Shown piece after piece: positions 1 to 9,103 of a stretch of DNA of 64,000 nucleotides. The stretch is taken from positions 1 to 64,000 of the forward strand of contig CALKXV010000018.1 of the NCBI GenBank assembly GCA_938005545.1, given 5' to 3'. Positions within the stretch are counted from its first letter, which is position 1; each line of letters opens with the position of its first letter. Source of the DNA: an uncultured Paracoccaceae bacterium (GTDB lineage Bacteria > Pseudomonadota > Alphaproteobacteria > Rhodobacterales > Rhodobacteraceae). The notes below the pieces were generated by a model. It was not told where the DNA came from. It made no database searches and was given only the letters and a program-made list of their open reading frames with translations. The position numbers and the translations under genes are program-made.

Positions 1-128
1 ACGCGAGAAGACAAAGAGGAGGACCATGAAACTTAGGCGCTTGCAGCACGCTAAATCCGCTGCTTAACTGAAAACAGATGAGCGATAACTCAACGAAGTC
101 AAAACGCCATCTGTCTCAAACTATCTGA
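1..128. other. Unassigned left edge with a 13-codon open frame
   Basis: No recognisable gene. A strong ribosome-binding sequence (GAGGAGG) precedes an ATG at 26 that opens a frame of only 13 codons ending in TAA at 63-65. This could be a short peptide, the truncated start of a gene broken by the adjacent insertion element, or chance. Translated on the minus strand the segment does not continue the putA fragment found on the other side of the element, so the insertion is not a simple interruption. Confidence 0.3.
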
Positions 129-583
129 TGACGGACACCCCCTGAAATTCGGACACTGACGTAAGCCGCGGTTTGTAATCTGCTGATCTTCAATACAAAG
201 GAGATCAGACATGTCGAAACGGAAGCAACATCACCCTGAGTTTAAGGCCAAAGTCGCATTGGAAGCGCTGAAAGGCGAGGAGACAGTCAGTGAATTGGCC
301 AGTCGGTTTGGCGTGCACCCGACGATGATCCATCAATGGGATCGGGCTCTGCTTGAGGGCACGTCTGGCGTACCTGCATGCCTTGGAAACCGGATCAGAG
401 GCGAAGGCGGGCGTCAGAAAGTGGGTCGACTTCTACAATCACAAACGCCCACATTCCGCCCTTTGCGGCAAACCACCTGCCGCGGTCTACTGGCGGTGAA
501 TTGAAACACCCAACCCCGATCAGCAGATGCAAAAACTGGCTTAAATTTCGCCAGATCTTGTCCAAACGTTAGGGAGTAGCTCA
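129..583 (+). mobile_element. Internally deleted IS3-family insertion sequence
   Basis: A short IS3-type element of about 455 bp; complete members are about 1.2-1.5 kb. The left end begins near 129 with TGACGGACACCCCC and the right end reads TGAGCTACTCCCTAACG on the minus strand. Both ends start with TGA and share a loose GGACA-containing inner segment, so the terminal repeats are imperfect and the exact left boundary is uncertain. Inside are the start of orfA and the end of orfB joined by a large deletion, so the copy cannot transpose by itself. The right terminus coincides exactly with the premature stop of a putA fragment. Confidence 0.7.
211..499 (+). pseudogene. IS3 transposase remnant, orfA start joined to orfB end
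   Basis: The first ~50 codons encode the helix-turn-helix start of an IS3 OrfA (MSKRKQHHPEFKAKVALEAL, then VSELASRFGVHPTMIHQW). After about position 372 the sequence switches, in another frame, to the carboxy end of OrfB: LHALETGSEAKAGVRKW, then VDFYNHKRPHSALCGKPP, ending YWR-stop at 497-499. The DDE catalytic core is missing. OrfA and OrfB normally overlap with a -1 frameshift; here the middle is simply gone. It could still make a small DNA-binding fragment of about 97 residues (reading through to 504), but transposition is impossible. Confidence 0.75.
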
Positions 584-820
584 GTCGCGGATCAGCTCAT
601 CGACGGTATCGTCGTCTGGCACCCGCAACATCGCTTCGGCCAAGCACATCAAAGCAACGCCTTCGTCGGTCGACAATCCGTACTTCGCCAGGAAATTTTC
701 CATTGTTCCGACAATGCCCTGATCTCGGATGCGGCGTACCAAATCGGCGGCATGGGCGGAAATGTTTTTTCGTGTCTCTGAGTCCAATCCGGCAGCTTCA
801 ACCCAATGTGCGTTGGCGAA
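581..820 (-). pseudogene. putA: putA 5' remnant (proline dehydrogenase/P5C dehydrogenase)
   Basis: The readable part (start ATG at 787) gives 68 residues containing MENFLAKYGLSTDEGVALM and CLAEAMLRVP, the conserved stretch near the start of bifunctional PutA, which is normally over 1000 residues. Similar in-frame sequence (FANAHWVEAAGLDS) extends upstream of the ATG to about 820, where no start codon is seen before a stop. The fragment ends after ELIRD at a TGA formed by the terminus of the insertion element. The rest of putA is not in the window. It most likely marks an IS-mediated deletion or rearrangement; proline catabolism must be encoded elsewhere, if at all. Confidence 0.7.
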
Positions 821-866
821 TGGTCTCGCGGTCGATGAACTCCCCTGATCGGCAAATCAGGCGTTC

Positions 867-1625
867 TTAGGTTGGTGAGCGTTCCGCCCATCCTGCAAAC
901 ACTTTTTCAAGCGCGACGACGACATAATAGAGCATGATCCCCATTATCGCCAAAGCAATCAATACCGCGAACATCAGCGGATAGTCCGCGCTGATCTTGC
1001 CACTGTCGAATAAGTGGCCCAACCCACGCCCATGGGGTTCGACGATTTCCATCAAGTTGGTGCCGATAAAGGCCAGCGTGACCGCAACTTTTAAAGCGCC
1101 AAAGAATTCCGGCAAAGTTTTGGGGAGCGCGATCTTCCAGAAAATCGTTAGTTTTGAAGCGCCTAGAGACGCCAAGATATCGCGATACTCCGGTTCCAGT
1201 GTCGAAAGCCCAATCGAAACAGAAACCGCGATCGGAAAGAAGCTGATCAAAAACGCGATCAGAATGGTGTTGAAGTCGTGTTGTCCAACAAACATCAATG
1301 CGATAATCGGCACAACGGTTGCCTTTGGAATGGCGTTGAAACCCACCAACAACGGATAAAGGGCATCCCGCATTGTGCGTGAAAACCCCATGACCATTCC
1401 GATTAAAACGCCAACGACGACGGCCAGTAACAGGCCGACCACTGTTCGCCAAAGCGTGTCCCAACCGTATTCCAAAAACAGCCAGCGGAACTTCCAAAAT
1501 GCGGGCCAAAGATCGGACGGCGATGCCATTTTGTAGTTCGGCCAACCGTTCACCCAGACCAGAAACTCCCAAAAAACCCCAAACAGGACCAGCGCAAAAA
1601 TCGGTATCGCAATCTTCTTGAACAT
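867..1625 (-). CDS. ABC transporter permease, SsuC/TauC/ThiX type
   Basis: Inner-membrane permease of 252 residues with about six hydrophobic segments. The cytoplasmic EAA loop that contacts the ATPase is visible near residues 150-170 (EYRDILASLGASKLTIFWKI). The length fits the SsuC/TauC/ThiX class, which imports sulfonates, taurine, nitrate or pyrimidine precursors. The start overlaps the stop of the ATPase gene in a TAATG arrangement, so the two are translationally coupled. It is the last gene of an ABC importer operon read binding protein, ATPase, permease. The substrate cannot be assigned from sequence; the neighbouring kyn genes may or may not be functionally linked. Confidence 0.85.
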   Translation of the reverse strand: MFKKIAIPIFALVLFGVFWEFLVWVNGWPNYKMASPSDLWPAFWKFRWLFLEYGWDTLWRTVVGLLLAVVVGVLIGMVMGFSRTMRDALYPLLVGFNAIPKATVVPIIALMFVGQHDFNTILIAFLISFFPIAVSVSIGLSTLEPEYRDILASLGASKLTIFWKIALPKTLPEFFGALKVAVTLAFIGTNLMEIVEPHGRGLGHLFDSGKISADYPLMFAVLIALAIMGIMLYYVVVALEKVFAGWAERSPT

Positions 1626-2425
1626 TACGCCGCCGCCTCGTCGGTTTCTGCGCGACCCTGCGCAACTTTGATCTGGTGGCGCAGAATGTTCAGCGCTTCG
1701 GCGCTTTCGGGTGTGTAAAGTTGGTCCAAGTCCCGCTCGCCTTTCAGATGGACATCCATCACATATTGCGTGCGAGCCGGGCGGCCAGACAGCACGATAA
1801 CTTGGTCGGCCAAAAATATACTTTCGCGCAGATCATGTGTGATTAGAACTCCGGTAAAGGGCTCTTCGGCTTTCACTTTGTGCATCGTCTGCCACAAGTC
1901 TTCGCGGGTAAACGCATCCAACGCGCCGAAGGGTTCGTCCAAGATCAGAACGTCCGGTTTGTGAACGATCGACCGACACAGCGATGCACGCTGACGCATA
2001 CCACCCGATAACTCAGATGGACGTTTGTCTTCAAAGCCATCCAGCCCAACCAGCGTCAACAGGTGTCGTGCTCGGGCTTCCTGATCGCGCTTCGACATCC
2101 GCGTTGGCACGATCTCCAGCGGTAACATGACGTTTTGCAGGATTGAGCGCCATTCCAACAACACGGGGTTCTGAAATGCCATTCCAACGGTTGATTTGGG
2201 GCCGGTGACGCGTTCGCCTTGCAGCCAGACTTCGCCTTCGTCGGGTTTCATTAACCCCGCGACCAGTCGCGTTAGTGTCGATTTTCCGCATCCCGAAGGG
2301 CCGACGACCGCACAAAATCCGCCCTCGGGCACCGACATTTCCAAACCATCCAAAACGGGTAAGGGGCCATCGCCAGTTTGATAGGCGTGTTTCACACCTT
2401 TGATTTCAATCAGTTTATCTGACAC
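1625..2425 (-). CDS. ABC transporter ATP-binding protein, SsuB/TauB/ThiZ type
   Basis: Nucleotide-binding subunit of the importer. Walker A is GPSGCGKST, the signature motif is LSGGMRQR, and Walker B is VLILDEPFGALD followed by the switch His in LITHDLRE. About 266 residues from the chosen GTG start at 2425, which has a GGGGGGA ribosome-binding sequence seven bases upstream and gives the usual start (SDKLIEIKGV). An ATG at 2455 would add ten residues but has a weaker site. The gene lies between the binding protein and permease genes on the same strand, as expected for a three-component importer. Confidence 0.85.
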   Translation of the reverse strand: MSDKLIEIKGVKHAYQTGDGPLPVLDGLEMSVPEGGFCAVVGPSGCGKSTLTRLVAGLMKPDEGEVWLQGERVTGPKSTVGMAFQNPVLLEWRSILQNVMLPLEIVPTRMSKRDQEARARHLLTLVGLDGFEDKRPSELSGGMRQRASLCRSIVHKPDVLILDEPFGALDAFTREDLWQTMHKVKAEEPFTGVLITHDLRESIFLADQVIVLSGRPARTQYVMDVHLKGERDLDQLYTPESAEALNILRHQIKVAQGRAETDEAAA

Positions 2426-2480
2426 CCACGCGTCCCCCCAAGTATGGTCCGGCATGACGATGCCCGCCGGACCAAATGTC

Positions 2481-3488
2481 TTACTTCAGCATTCGCATTT
2501 CTGCATCGGGCAGAAACGCGTCTGTGAAGTACAGGCTCGCATCCGGCGCATTCTGGAACTCATAGGTCTGTGCCAGCTGCTCCAATGCCCGTTCCATACG
2601 TGCGGGATCAACTTTGCCAATGCCATTTTCAATGACGGTTTCCGTCATCACATTGGCATCGATTGCCAGTTGCAAACGGCGGGTTTCAAGCGCGGCGTCT
2701 GCCGCTGGGTTCCGTTCGATCAAGCTATCAACGGCCTTTGCGGGATCGGCGATTGCGTCTTTCCAACCGGCTGATACGGCTCCCAAGAAACCCTTGATGA
2801 TCTCCGGATTGGCTTCCGCAAACTCGGTGTTGACGATGATCGCGTTGCCGTAAAGTTCAAGCCCGTGGTTGGCCATCAGAATTGTCGAAATGTCATCCTC
2901 GGGCACGCCAAGGCGTACGAGGTTCAAAAAGGACGAGAATGAAAAGCCTGTGACGGCGTCCACGTTTCCTTCGGCCAACATCGGTTCGCGTGTTGGGAAA
3001 CCAACGGGTTCAACTGTGATCTTGCTCACGTCCAAATCGTTGGCTGTTGCAAACGCAGGAAACTGTGCCCAAGCGCCATCCGGGGGTGGTGCACCCAGGA
3101 TTTTGCCCTCTAAATCTTTCGGCGTCGAGATTCCAAGTGATTTCCGCCCAACAATGGCGAACGGCGGCTTGTCATAAATCATCATGACGGCCGTCACCGG
3201 TGCGCCGGGGTTTTGGTCAAGAAATTTGATCAGCGAATTGATGTCGGCAAAGCCGATTGGAAAGGCTCCGGTGGCAACCTTTGGAATGGCGTCCAGCGAT
3301 CCTTGGCCTGCCGAGATCGCGACCGACAGTCCGGCTTTGCCGAAATGTCCGTTGTCGATGGCCGCAAAATAGGGTGCCGCTGGCCCTTCGAATTTCCAAT
3401 CAAGCGCGAAAGGCACATCGGTTTCGGCCATAGCCGCGCCCGACAAAGCCAGCGTGGTGGCGAATGCCGCCAGAGTTCGTTTTAGCAT
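2481..3488 (-). CDS. ABC transporter periplasmic substrate-binding protein, NMT1/THI5-like
   Basis: 335 residues with a clear Sec signal peptide (MLKRTLAAFATTLALSGAAM, cleavage after AMA). The mature part resembles the NMT1/THI5-like and SsuA group: a FALDWKFEGPAAPYFAAIDN start, a GQGSLDAIPKVATG loop, and FADINSLIKFL. This family binds sulfonates, nitrate, riboflavin or hydroxymethylpyrimidine; I cannot choose between these. It is the first gene of the importer operon; a short gap of 55 bp separates it from the ATPase. No TPP riboswitch motif was found in the 148 bp upstream, which weakens a thiamine-precursor assignment. Confidence 0.8.
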   Translation of the reverse strand: MLKRTLAAFATTLALSGAAMAETDVPFALDWKFEGPAAPYFAAIDNGHFGKAGLSVAISAGQGSLDAIPKVATGAFPIGFADINSLIKFLDQNPGAPVTAVMMIYDKPPFAIVGRKSLGISTPKDLEGKILGAPPPDGAWAQFPAFATANDLDVSKITVEPVGFPTREPMLAEGNVDAVTGFSFSSFLNLVRLGVPEDDISTILMANHGLELYGNAIIVNTEFAEANPEIIKGFLGAVSAGWKDAIADPAKAVDSLIERNPAADAALETRRLQLAIDANVMTETVIENGIGKVDPARMERALEQLAQTYEFQNAPDASLYFTDAFLPDAEMRMLK

Positions 3489-3636
3489 AGGTGTCTCCCC
3501 GGTTTTTAGTGGCGCGGTCCCATGATTGCCCTAACCCAGACAGAAGATCGGCTGAATTTCGGGCAAGCGGCAGCGGGCCGTGCTCAGTGGTTTGGCAGCA
3601 CTGTGCAAGGTCATGAGAAAGGGCGCAAGCGGTTCC

Positions 3637-4827
3637 TTAGGTGACCCGCTTCACGGTGGTAAACTTTGGGTCATCCCATGAGCGATCTGCTATAATTTCT
3701 TGCAGAATATCAACGGCCTGACGAATATCATCACTGTCTAGGAACAGTGGTGTAAACCCGAAGCGCATCATATCCGGATGACGGTAATCACCAATAACAC
3801 CCTGCGCGATCAAGGCCTGCATCACAGCATACCCGTGTTTATAGCTGAACGAGACCTGACTGCCGCGGTGTTCAGGGTTTCGTGGACTGGCAAGCGTCAA
3901 CTCAGGACAACGCGCTTCGACCTCGGAAATGAACAGCTCGGATAGTTGGATGCTTGCACCGCGTAGCGCTTTCAAATCCACGTCGTCCCAAATCGCCAAG
4001 GCCTCATCCAACGCTGCAATCTGTATCACCGATGGCGTGCCAACACGGAACCGTTCGATGCCAATTGCGGGGCGGTAATCAGGCTCAAACGCAAACGGCG
4101 CGTCGTGCCCAAGCCATCCAGAAAGCGCTGGCGAAATGTGATCCGCAAGATCGGGGCGCACATAGATGAACGCTGGCGCACCGGGGCCGCCGTTCAAATA
4201 TTTGTACGTGCAGCCGACGGCAAATTCCGCATTTGAACCCGCAATATCCAACGGCACGGCGCCTGCGCTATGGGCCAGATCCCAAATCATGACTGCGCCC
4301 GCCGCATGAGCGCGCGCAGTAATGTCGGCCATGTCGTGCATCCGCCCGGTGCGGTAATCCACCTGTGTCAGCATGACGACGGCAACATCAGATGTGATGG
4401 CATCCGCCACGTCTTCTGGGTTTGGCGTGCGCAGTTCGTGACCCACATCAAGTTGACGGATCAACCCCTGTGCCATGTAAAGGTCTGTCGGGAAATTTCC
4501 ATTGTCAGAAAGGATCACCTTGCGATCCGCGCGCATCTGAAGCGCAGCAGACAAAGCCTGGTGCACCTTGATCGACAGGGTATCGCCCAGAACAGTGGAC
4601 TTTGGTGGTGCACCAATAATGCGCGCAATCCGATCCGCGACTGTCACCGGTTGCGCCATCCAACCGTCGACATTCCAACCCTTGATCAGATGCCCGCCCC
4701 ATTCCTTCGTCACGGCACTCGCGACCCGCGCAGGCACTGAACAGGGCAGGGGGCCAAGCGAATTTCCATCCAGATAGATAATGCCGTCGGGCAAGTCGAA
4801 ACGGTCTTTCACCGGAAGGCGCGTCAT
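3637..4827 (-). CDS. kynU: Kynureninase
   Basis: PLP-dependent hydrolase that cleaves kynurenine to anthranilate and alanine. Start motif IIYLDGNSLGPLP and the PLP-lysine motif CTYKYLNGGPGAPAF are both characteristic. 396 residues, full length for the family. The ATG at 4827 overlaps the stop of the upstream tryptophan dioxygenase gene (ATGA); a start at 4848 would run into that gene without benefit. Together with kynA this gives two of the three steps from tryptophan to anthranilate. No kynurenine formamidase (kynB) is seen in the window, so that step must be encoded elsewhere. Confidence 0.95.
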   Translation of the reverse strand: MTRLPVKDRFDLPDGIIYLDGNSLGPLPCSVPARVASAVTKEWGGHLIKGWNVDGWMAQPVTVADRIARIIGAPPKSTVLGDTLSIKVHQALSAALQMRADRKVILSDNGNFPTDLYMAQGLIRQLDVGHELRTPNPEDVADAITSDVAVVMLTQVDYRTGRMHDMADITARAHAAGAVMIWDLAHSAGAVPLDIAGSNAEFAVGCTYKYLNGGPGAPAFIYVRPDLADHISPALSGWLGHDAPFAFEPDYRPAIGIERFRVGTPSVIQIAALDEALAIWDDVDLKALRGASIQLSELFISEVEARCPELTLASPRNPEHRGSQVSFSYKHGYAVMQALIAQGVIGDYRHPDMMRFGFTPLFLDSDDIRQAVDILQEIIADRSWDDPKFTTVKRVT

Positions 4828-5657
4828 AACTGGCCCCTCACATTCCAAAGCTCGGGGAACAGTTCGACTTCAAGCATACGGCGCAAATATTTGACCCCCG
4901 ACGTCCCTCCCGTGCCGCGTTTGAACCCGATGATCCGTTCAACAGTGGTCACATGGTTGAACCGCCAACGGCGGAAATAGTCTTCTAAATCAACAAGTTT
5001 CTCAGCTAGCTCATAGAGGTGCCAATGGGTTTCCGGCGCGCAATAGACTGTCGCCCACGCATTCATCACGGTGTCATCTGCTTCGTGTGGCGCGCCTTTC
5101 TTCAGAATATCTGGTGCGAATTCAGTCCCCAATTCAGCCGCTAACGTCTCTAGTGCCACGTGATAAAGCGACGGCCGCTCCAACTCATCTGCCAAAGCCG
5201 AATGCATCTCCGGGCGATGCTCGTGCACCTGCATCATCGCAGTGTTTCGATTGCCAAGGACATACTCGATCAACCGATATTGATGCGATTGAAAGCCGGA
5301 CGACGCTCCCAGATCTTCGCGAAATTCGGTGTACTCACTCGGTGTCATCGTGCGCAAAACATCCCAAGCCCCATTCAGTTGCTCGAAGATGCGCGCAACG
5401 CGGGTCAGCATTTTAAAGGTTGCCGGAAACGCGCCCTTCTGAAGTGCGGTGCGTGCCGCAAACAATTCGTGCAAAGCCAATCGCATCCAGAGCTCCGATG
5501 TTTGGTGCTGAATAATAAACAGCATCTCGTCGTGTGCATCAGAACGCGGTTTCTGCGCAGCCAAAATGGGATCAAGTCCCAAATAATCGCCATAGCTCAT
5601 GTCGTCACCAAACGACATCTTCGCACCGTCGTCTGCGGGGTTCATGGGATCGGTCAT
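4824..5657 (-). CDS. kynA: Tryptophan 2,3-dioxygenase
   Basis: Haem-dependent dioxygenase opening the indole ring of tryptophan to N-formylkynurenine. The conserved block with the haem and substrate residues is present: DEMLFIIQHQTSELWMRLAL, then GFQSHQYRLIEYVLGN, and HWHLYELAEKLVDLEDYFRR, then WRFNHVTTVERIIGFKRGTG. 277 residues, the usual bacterial length. It is the first gene of a two-gene operon with kynU, overlapping by four bases. Confidence 0.95.
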   Translation of the reverse strand: MTDPMNPADDGAKMSFGDDMSYGDYLGLDPILAAQKPRSDAHDEMLFIIQHQTSELWMRLALHELFAARTALQKGAFPATFKMLTRVARIFEQLNGAWDVLRTMTPSEYTEFREDLGASSGFQSHQYRLIEYVLGNRNTAMMQVHEHRPEMHSALADELERPSLYHVALETLAAELGTEFAPDILKKGAPHEADDTVMNAWATVYCAPETHWHLYELAEKLVDLEDYFRRWRFNHVTTVERIIGFKRGTGGTSGVKYLRRMLEVELFPELWNVRGQL

Positions 5658-5734
5658 GGTGTCTCCAACGGATGCGAGGTCAGCCCCCGCACCCGTTGGT
5701 CTACAGAAATAAAATTTCCGATGTCAGGATTATT

Positions 5735-8143
5735 TCAGCCGCGCATCGCTTTTCCGCCCGGATCATAAGGCGACGCAGGAATAACTTTCGCCGCACGCTC
5801 CACGCCAACGATGTGTACAGACAGCTCCGTACCTTCAGCGGCAAATGCGCGATCGACCATCGCCATGGCCAGCGATTTACCCGTTGTGTGCCCAAATCCG
5901 CCCGAGGTTACAAACCCAACCAAGTCACCATCGGCCCAAACCGGCTCATACCCGCTGGCGTCGGCATCAACGGCCTCAACTTCCAAGGTCACAACCCTGC
6001 GTTTGGACCCATTGCCGTCGCGTTCCGCAATCGCGGCGTCACGCCCGATAAAGTCACCCTTGTCCCAATCGATCCACCGATCCATACCCGTTTCGCCCGG
6101 AGTATAATCTTGTCGGAATTCGGCCGACCAGATACCAAACGATTTTTCGAGACGAAGGGATAACATCGCATTGAACCCGTATTCTTTCAGCTCAAATTCG
6201 GCACCGGCCTCCAACAGAATACGGCGAAGCTTCGCGTGATCGCCCGTCCGGCAGTTGATCTCATATCCCAGTTCACCCGCCACAGACATCCGCGCGACAT
6301 GTGCTGATACAAGCCCAACATCCATCTTGGTACATCCCATAAAGGGTAGGGGCGCAATGTCTTCGGCAGTGAGTTTTTGTATTACCTTCCGCGAATTAGG
6401 CCCAGTAAGACCAAAACCAGCCATGTCTTCGCCCATATCACGAATGGTGACGCCATCTTCAATGTGATCCTGAAACCATCGCATGTGCCATGCCCGTAAA
6501 TAATACGACCCCATGATCCACCACGTCCCGTCCCCCCAATTCAGAACCGTCAAGTCACCTTTCAAACGACCAGTTTCAGACAGCATCGGCGCCAATCGTG
6601 CACGTCCTGGCGTGGGTAATTTCGACGCCATGATCCGGTCGAGCCAAGCTTCGGCATTCGGGCCGCTCACCTCGTATCGCGAGAATCCCGTGATATCGAC
6701 CAAGCCGACGTTTTCCCGCGCGTTCTTGCATTCAGCTGCGACAATATCGTGCGCGTTCGAACGCTTCAGCGTCAGGTTCTCAACGAAGTCGGGCGAGGGT
6801 GCAAAGTACAACGGCGTCTCCAAATCCCAAGACACGGCCCAACGACAGCCCGCGTCTGTCATCGCGTCATGCGCTGGCGCCATTTTCAAAGGTCGGCCCG
6901 CGGGCAGTTGTTCGTTGGGATATGACATCACAAATCGGCGCGAATAAAACTGCCCGGTCGTCTGTTTGATGTATTCCTTGTTCTCGGCGTACTTTCCATA
7001 TCGCGCAACATCCATCGACCAGGCATCGGTTTCTGGTTCGCCGTGGATCATCCACTCGGCCAATGTTTTGCCAACACCGCCACCTTGCAGAAACCCGGCC
7101 ATCACAGCGCAAGCACACCAATATCCCGGCTTACCCGCAACGGGGCCAACCAGCGGATTACCGTCCGGTGAAAAGGTGAAAGCCCCATTCACCCAGGTTT
7201 TAATTCCAGCGTGTTCAATCGCTGGGTAACGGGCAAACCCCAGAGTCAATTCATCTTCAATTCGGTCGAGTTGTTCCTGAAATAACTCCTCTCCGTAATT
7301 CCAGGGCGCGCCATCCATTGCCCAATGTTCGTGCTCGACCTCGTAAATTCCGACAAGAACACCTTTCTGATCTTGCCGCATATAGGTGAACCCTTCCAGA
7401 TCGACGGTCATTGGAACTTCGCCATCCAACTGTTCCAATTCCGGGATGCTGTCGGTGATCAGATAGTGATGCTTCAACGGCGATACAGGCAATTCGATCC
7501 CCGCCATCCGTCCAATTTGCTTTGCCCAAAGGCCACCGGCATTGACCACGTGATCACAGGTGATCGTGCCCCCATCGGTCACCACTTGCCAGCCGTCAGC
7601 GGTTTGAACCAGCTCTTCCACCTTGGTGTCTTCATAGTATTCCGCGCCGCGCCTTTTTGCCGCCGTGGCATAGGCCTGCACCGTGCCGGTGGTGTCGATA
7701 TAGCCTTCGCGGTCGGCCCACATAGCCCCTAAAACACCGTCCGTCGACATGATCGGACAGCGTTTCTGCGCCTCTTCCGGGCTCATCAATTCACAATCAT
7801 CAATGCCAATGGATTGGAAAATTCGATAGTTCGCCTGCAACCACTCCCAACGTTCCGGCGTGCCTGCCAAAGTCAAGCCGCCGGTCATATGAAGCCCGAT
7901 ATCCTGGCCAGACTCTTTCTCAATTTCCGACAGTAAATCAATGGTATAGGCTTGAAGTGACGCCATGTTGGGATCGGCATTTAAGGCGTGGATGCCGCCG
8001 GCCGCGTGCCAGGATGATCCCGCCGCCAAACGACGTCGCTCCAACATCACCACATCAGTCCAGCCAAACTTGGCAAGGTGGTACAACACCGACGATCCGA
8101 CGACGCCGCCGCCAATCACGACGGCACGGTAATGAGACTTCAT
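5735..8143 (-). CDS. FAD oxidoreductase-GcvT fusion, dimethylglycine/sarcosine dehydrogenase family
   Basis: 802-residue fusion. The amino half is a DAO-type flavoprotein with dinucleotide-binding start VVIGGGVVGSSVLYHLAKFG and the GSSWHAAGG motif whose His carries covalent FAD in characterised relatives. The carboxy half is an aminomethyltransferase (GcvT) domain that would pass the released one-carbon unit to tetrahydrofolate, with features such as EKSFGIWSAEFRQDYTPGET and TSGGFGHTTGKSLAMAMV. Likely substrates are N-methylated glycines or related amines, but specificity is unknown. The ATG at 8143 is preferred over a TTG at 8155. A distinct paralogue lies at 60705-63203. It is monocistronic between kynA and the IclR gene. 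Confidence 0.85.
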   Translation of the reverse strand: MKSHYRAVVIGGGVVGSSVLYHLAKFGWTDVVMLERRRLAAGSSWHAAGGIHALNADPNMASLQAYTIDLLSEIEKESGQDIGLHMTGGLTLAGTPERWEWLQANYRIFQSIGIDDCELMSPEEAQKRCPIMSTDGVLGAMWADREGYIDTTGTVQAYATAAKRRGAEYYEDTKVEELVQTADGWQVVTDGGTITCDHVVNAGGLWAKQIGRMAGIELPVSPLKHHYLITDSIPELEQLDGEVPMTVDLEGFTYMRQDQKGVLVGIYEVEHEHWAMDGAPWNYGEELFQEQLDRIEDELTLGFARYPAIEHAGIKTWVNGAFTFSPDGNPLVGPVAGKPGYWCACAVMAGFLQGGGVGKTLAEWMIHGEPETDAWSMDVARYGKYAENKEYIKQTTGQFYSRRFVMSYPNEQLPAGRPLKMAPAHDAMTDAGCRWAVSWDLETPLYFAPSPDFVENLTLKRSNAHDIVAAECKNARENVGLVDITGFSRYEVSGPNAEAWLDRIMASKLPTPGRARLAPMLSETGRLKGDLTVLNWGDGTWWIMGSYYLRAWHMRWFQDHIEDGVTIRDMGEDMAGFGLTGPNSRKVIQKLTAEDIAPLPFMGCTKMDVGLVSAHVARMSVAGELGYEINCRTGDHAKLRRILLEAGAEFELKEYGFNAMLSLRLEKSFGIWSAEFRQDYTPGETGMDRWIDWDKGDFIGRDAAIAERDGNGSKRRVVTLEVEAVDADASGYEPVWADGDLVGFVTSGGFGHTTGKSLAMAMVDRAFAAEGTELSVHIVGVERAAKVIPASPYDPGGKAMRG

Positions 8144-8302
8144 GACGCTTCCCAATTCAGATCGGTTATTGCATGATCAGCATGTATAGGCAGTTGTGTC
8201 TAGAACTCTTTGGAGTGAATCTTTCTCACGCATCGCCAGTCAGGTTGGGTCATTCCTGAACACGTTCTGAATACCCTAAACAACCGACAACAAACCGAGC
8301 TG

Positions 8303-9067
8303 TTAGTCGAAGACGACCTGTTTCAGTTGTTCAGCGGCGTCTTTCAGCAACGGAACATGAGCAACAAGGTCTTCGGTCGATAAGCGTTGAACCGGACCGT
8401 GAACCGCAATGGACGCGATGTATCGCCCGTTTCCGTCACGCACCGGTACAGCGACGGCAACCATGCCTTCAAGGAATTCCTGATCGTCTAAGGCATAGCC
8501 TTGTTTTGCAACGTCCTTTAGCTCCTGAAGCAACTCATCCGGGCGTATCAAAGTGTTCTTGGTCAATTGATCCAATTGCATCACATGCACCAACCGGCGC
8601 CGTTCAGAATTTGAAAGGGTCGCCAAAAAAGCCTTGCCGCTGGCTGTACAATAAAAAGGAACGTGACTGCCGATAGGCAATTGAATCCGAAAGGCCCAAT
8701 TGGTTTCAACACGGTCTTTATAGCTCATGCCCTGATCTTCCGGCACGACAAAATTTACGGTTTCACCGACTTTCGCTGCCAAGGCTTCAAGCACCTGATG
8801 CCGTGCGATATGATTGACCGATGCATGCAGAATGGAAGACGCCATCTCTCTTGCTCGGCGTCCGGGGCGGAAACGCCCTTTCGACACGTCGCGGGTCAAA
8901 TATCCTTCGGTGACCAATGTGTTGCAAAGCCGATGCGCGGTTTGCTTTGGGATGCCGACAAGTCGGCCAACATCGGCCGCGGAAAGCGGTTCGTCTTCGT
9001 TCCCCACGACTTCAAGGATCAGCATGGCCCGCAGATTTGTCGGTACGCGATTTTCGACCGTGCTCAC
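8303..9067 (-). CDS. IclR-family transcriptional regulator
   Basis: 254 residues: an amino-terminal winged helix-turn-helix (LSAADVGRLVGIPKQTAHRL, then EGYLTRD) and a carboxy effector-binding IclR domain (PFYCTASGKAFLATL, then GYALDDQEFLEGMVAVAVPV). It is divergent from the GMC dehydrogenase gene, and two identical 11-bp repeats lie in the shared intergenic region, so it most likely regulates both itself and the GMC-TerC-TRAP block. IclR proteins typically respond to small carboxylates or aromatic acids; the ligand is not evident here. Confidence 0.9.
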   Translation of the reverse strand: MSTVENRVPTNLRAMLILEVVGNEDEPLSAADVGRLVGIPKQTAHRLCNTLVTEGYLTRDVSKGRFRPGRRAREMASSILHASVNHIARHQVLEALAAKVGETVNFVVPEDQGMSYKDRVETNWAFRIQLPIGSHVPFYCTASGKAFLATLSNSERRRLVHVMQLDQLTKNTLIRPDELLQELKDVAKQGYALDDQEFLEGMVAVAVPVRDGNGRYIASIAVHGPVQRLSTEDLVAHVPLLKDAAEQLKQVVFD

Positions 9068-9103
9068 CTCGTATCCTTCCGTGACGAATCTTCTTGCACT
9101 TAC

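Noticed and set aside
3489-3636. Possible TPP riboswitch ahead of the NMT1/THI5-like importer
   Set aside because: The conserved TPP core sequences were looked for on the minus strand and not found.
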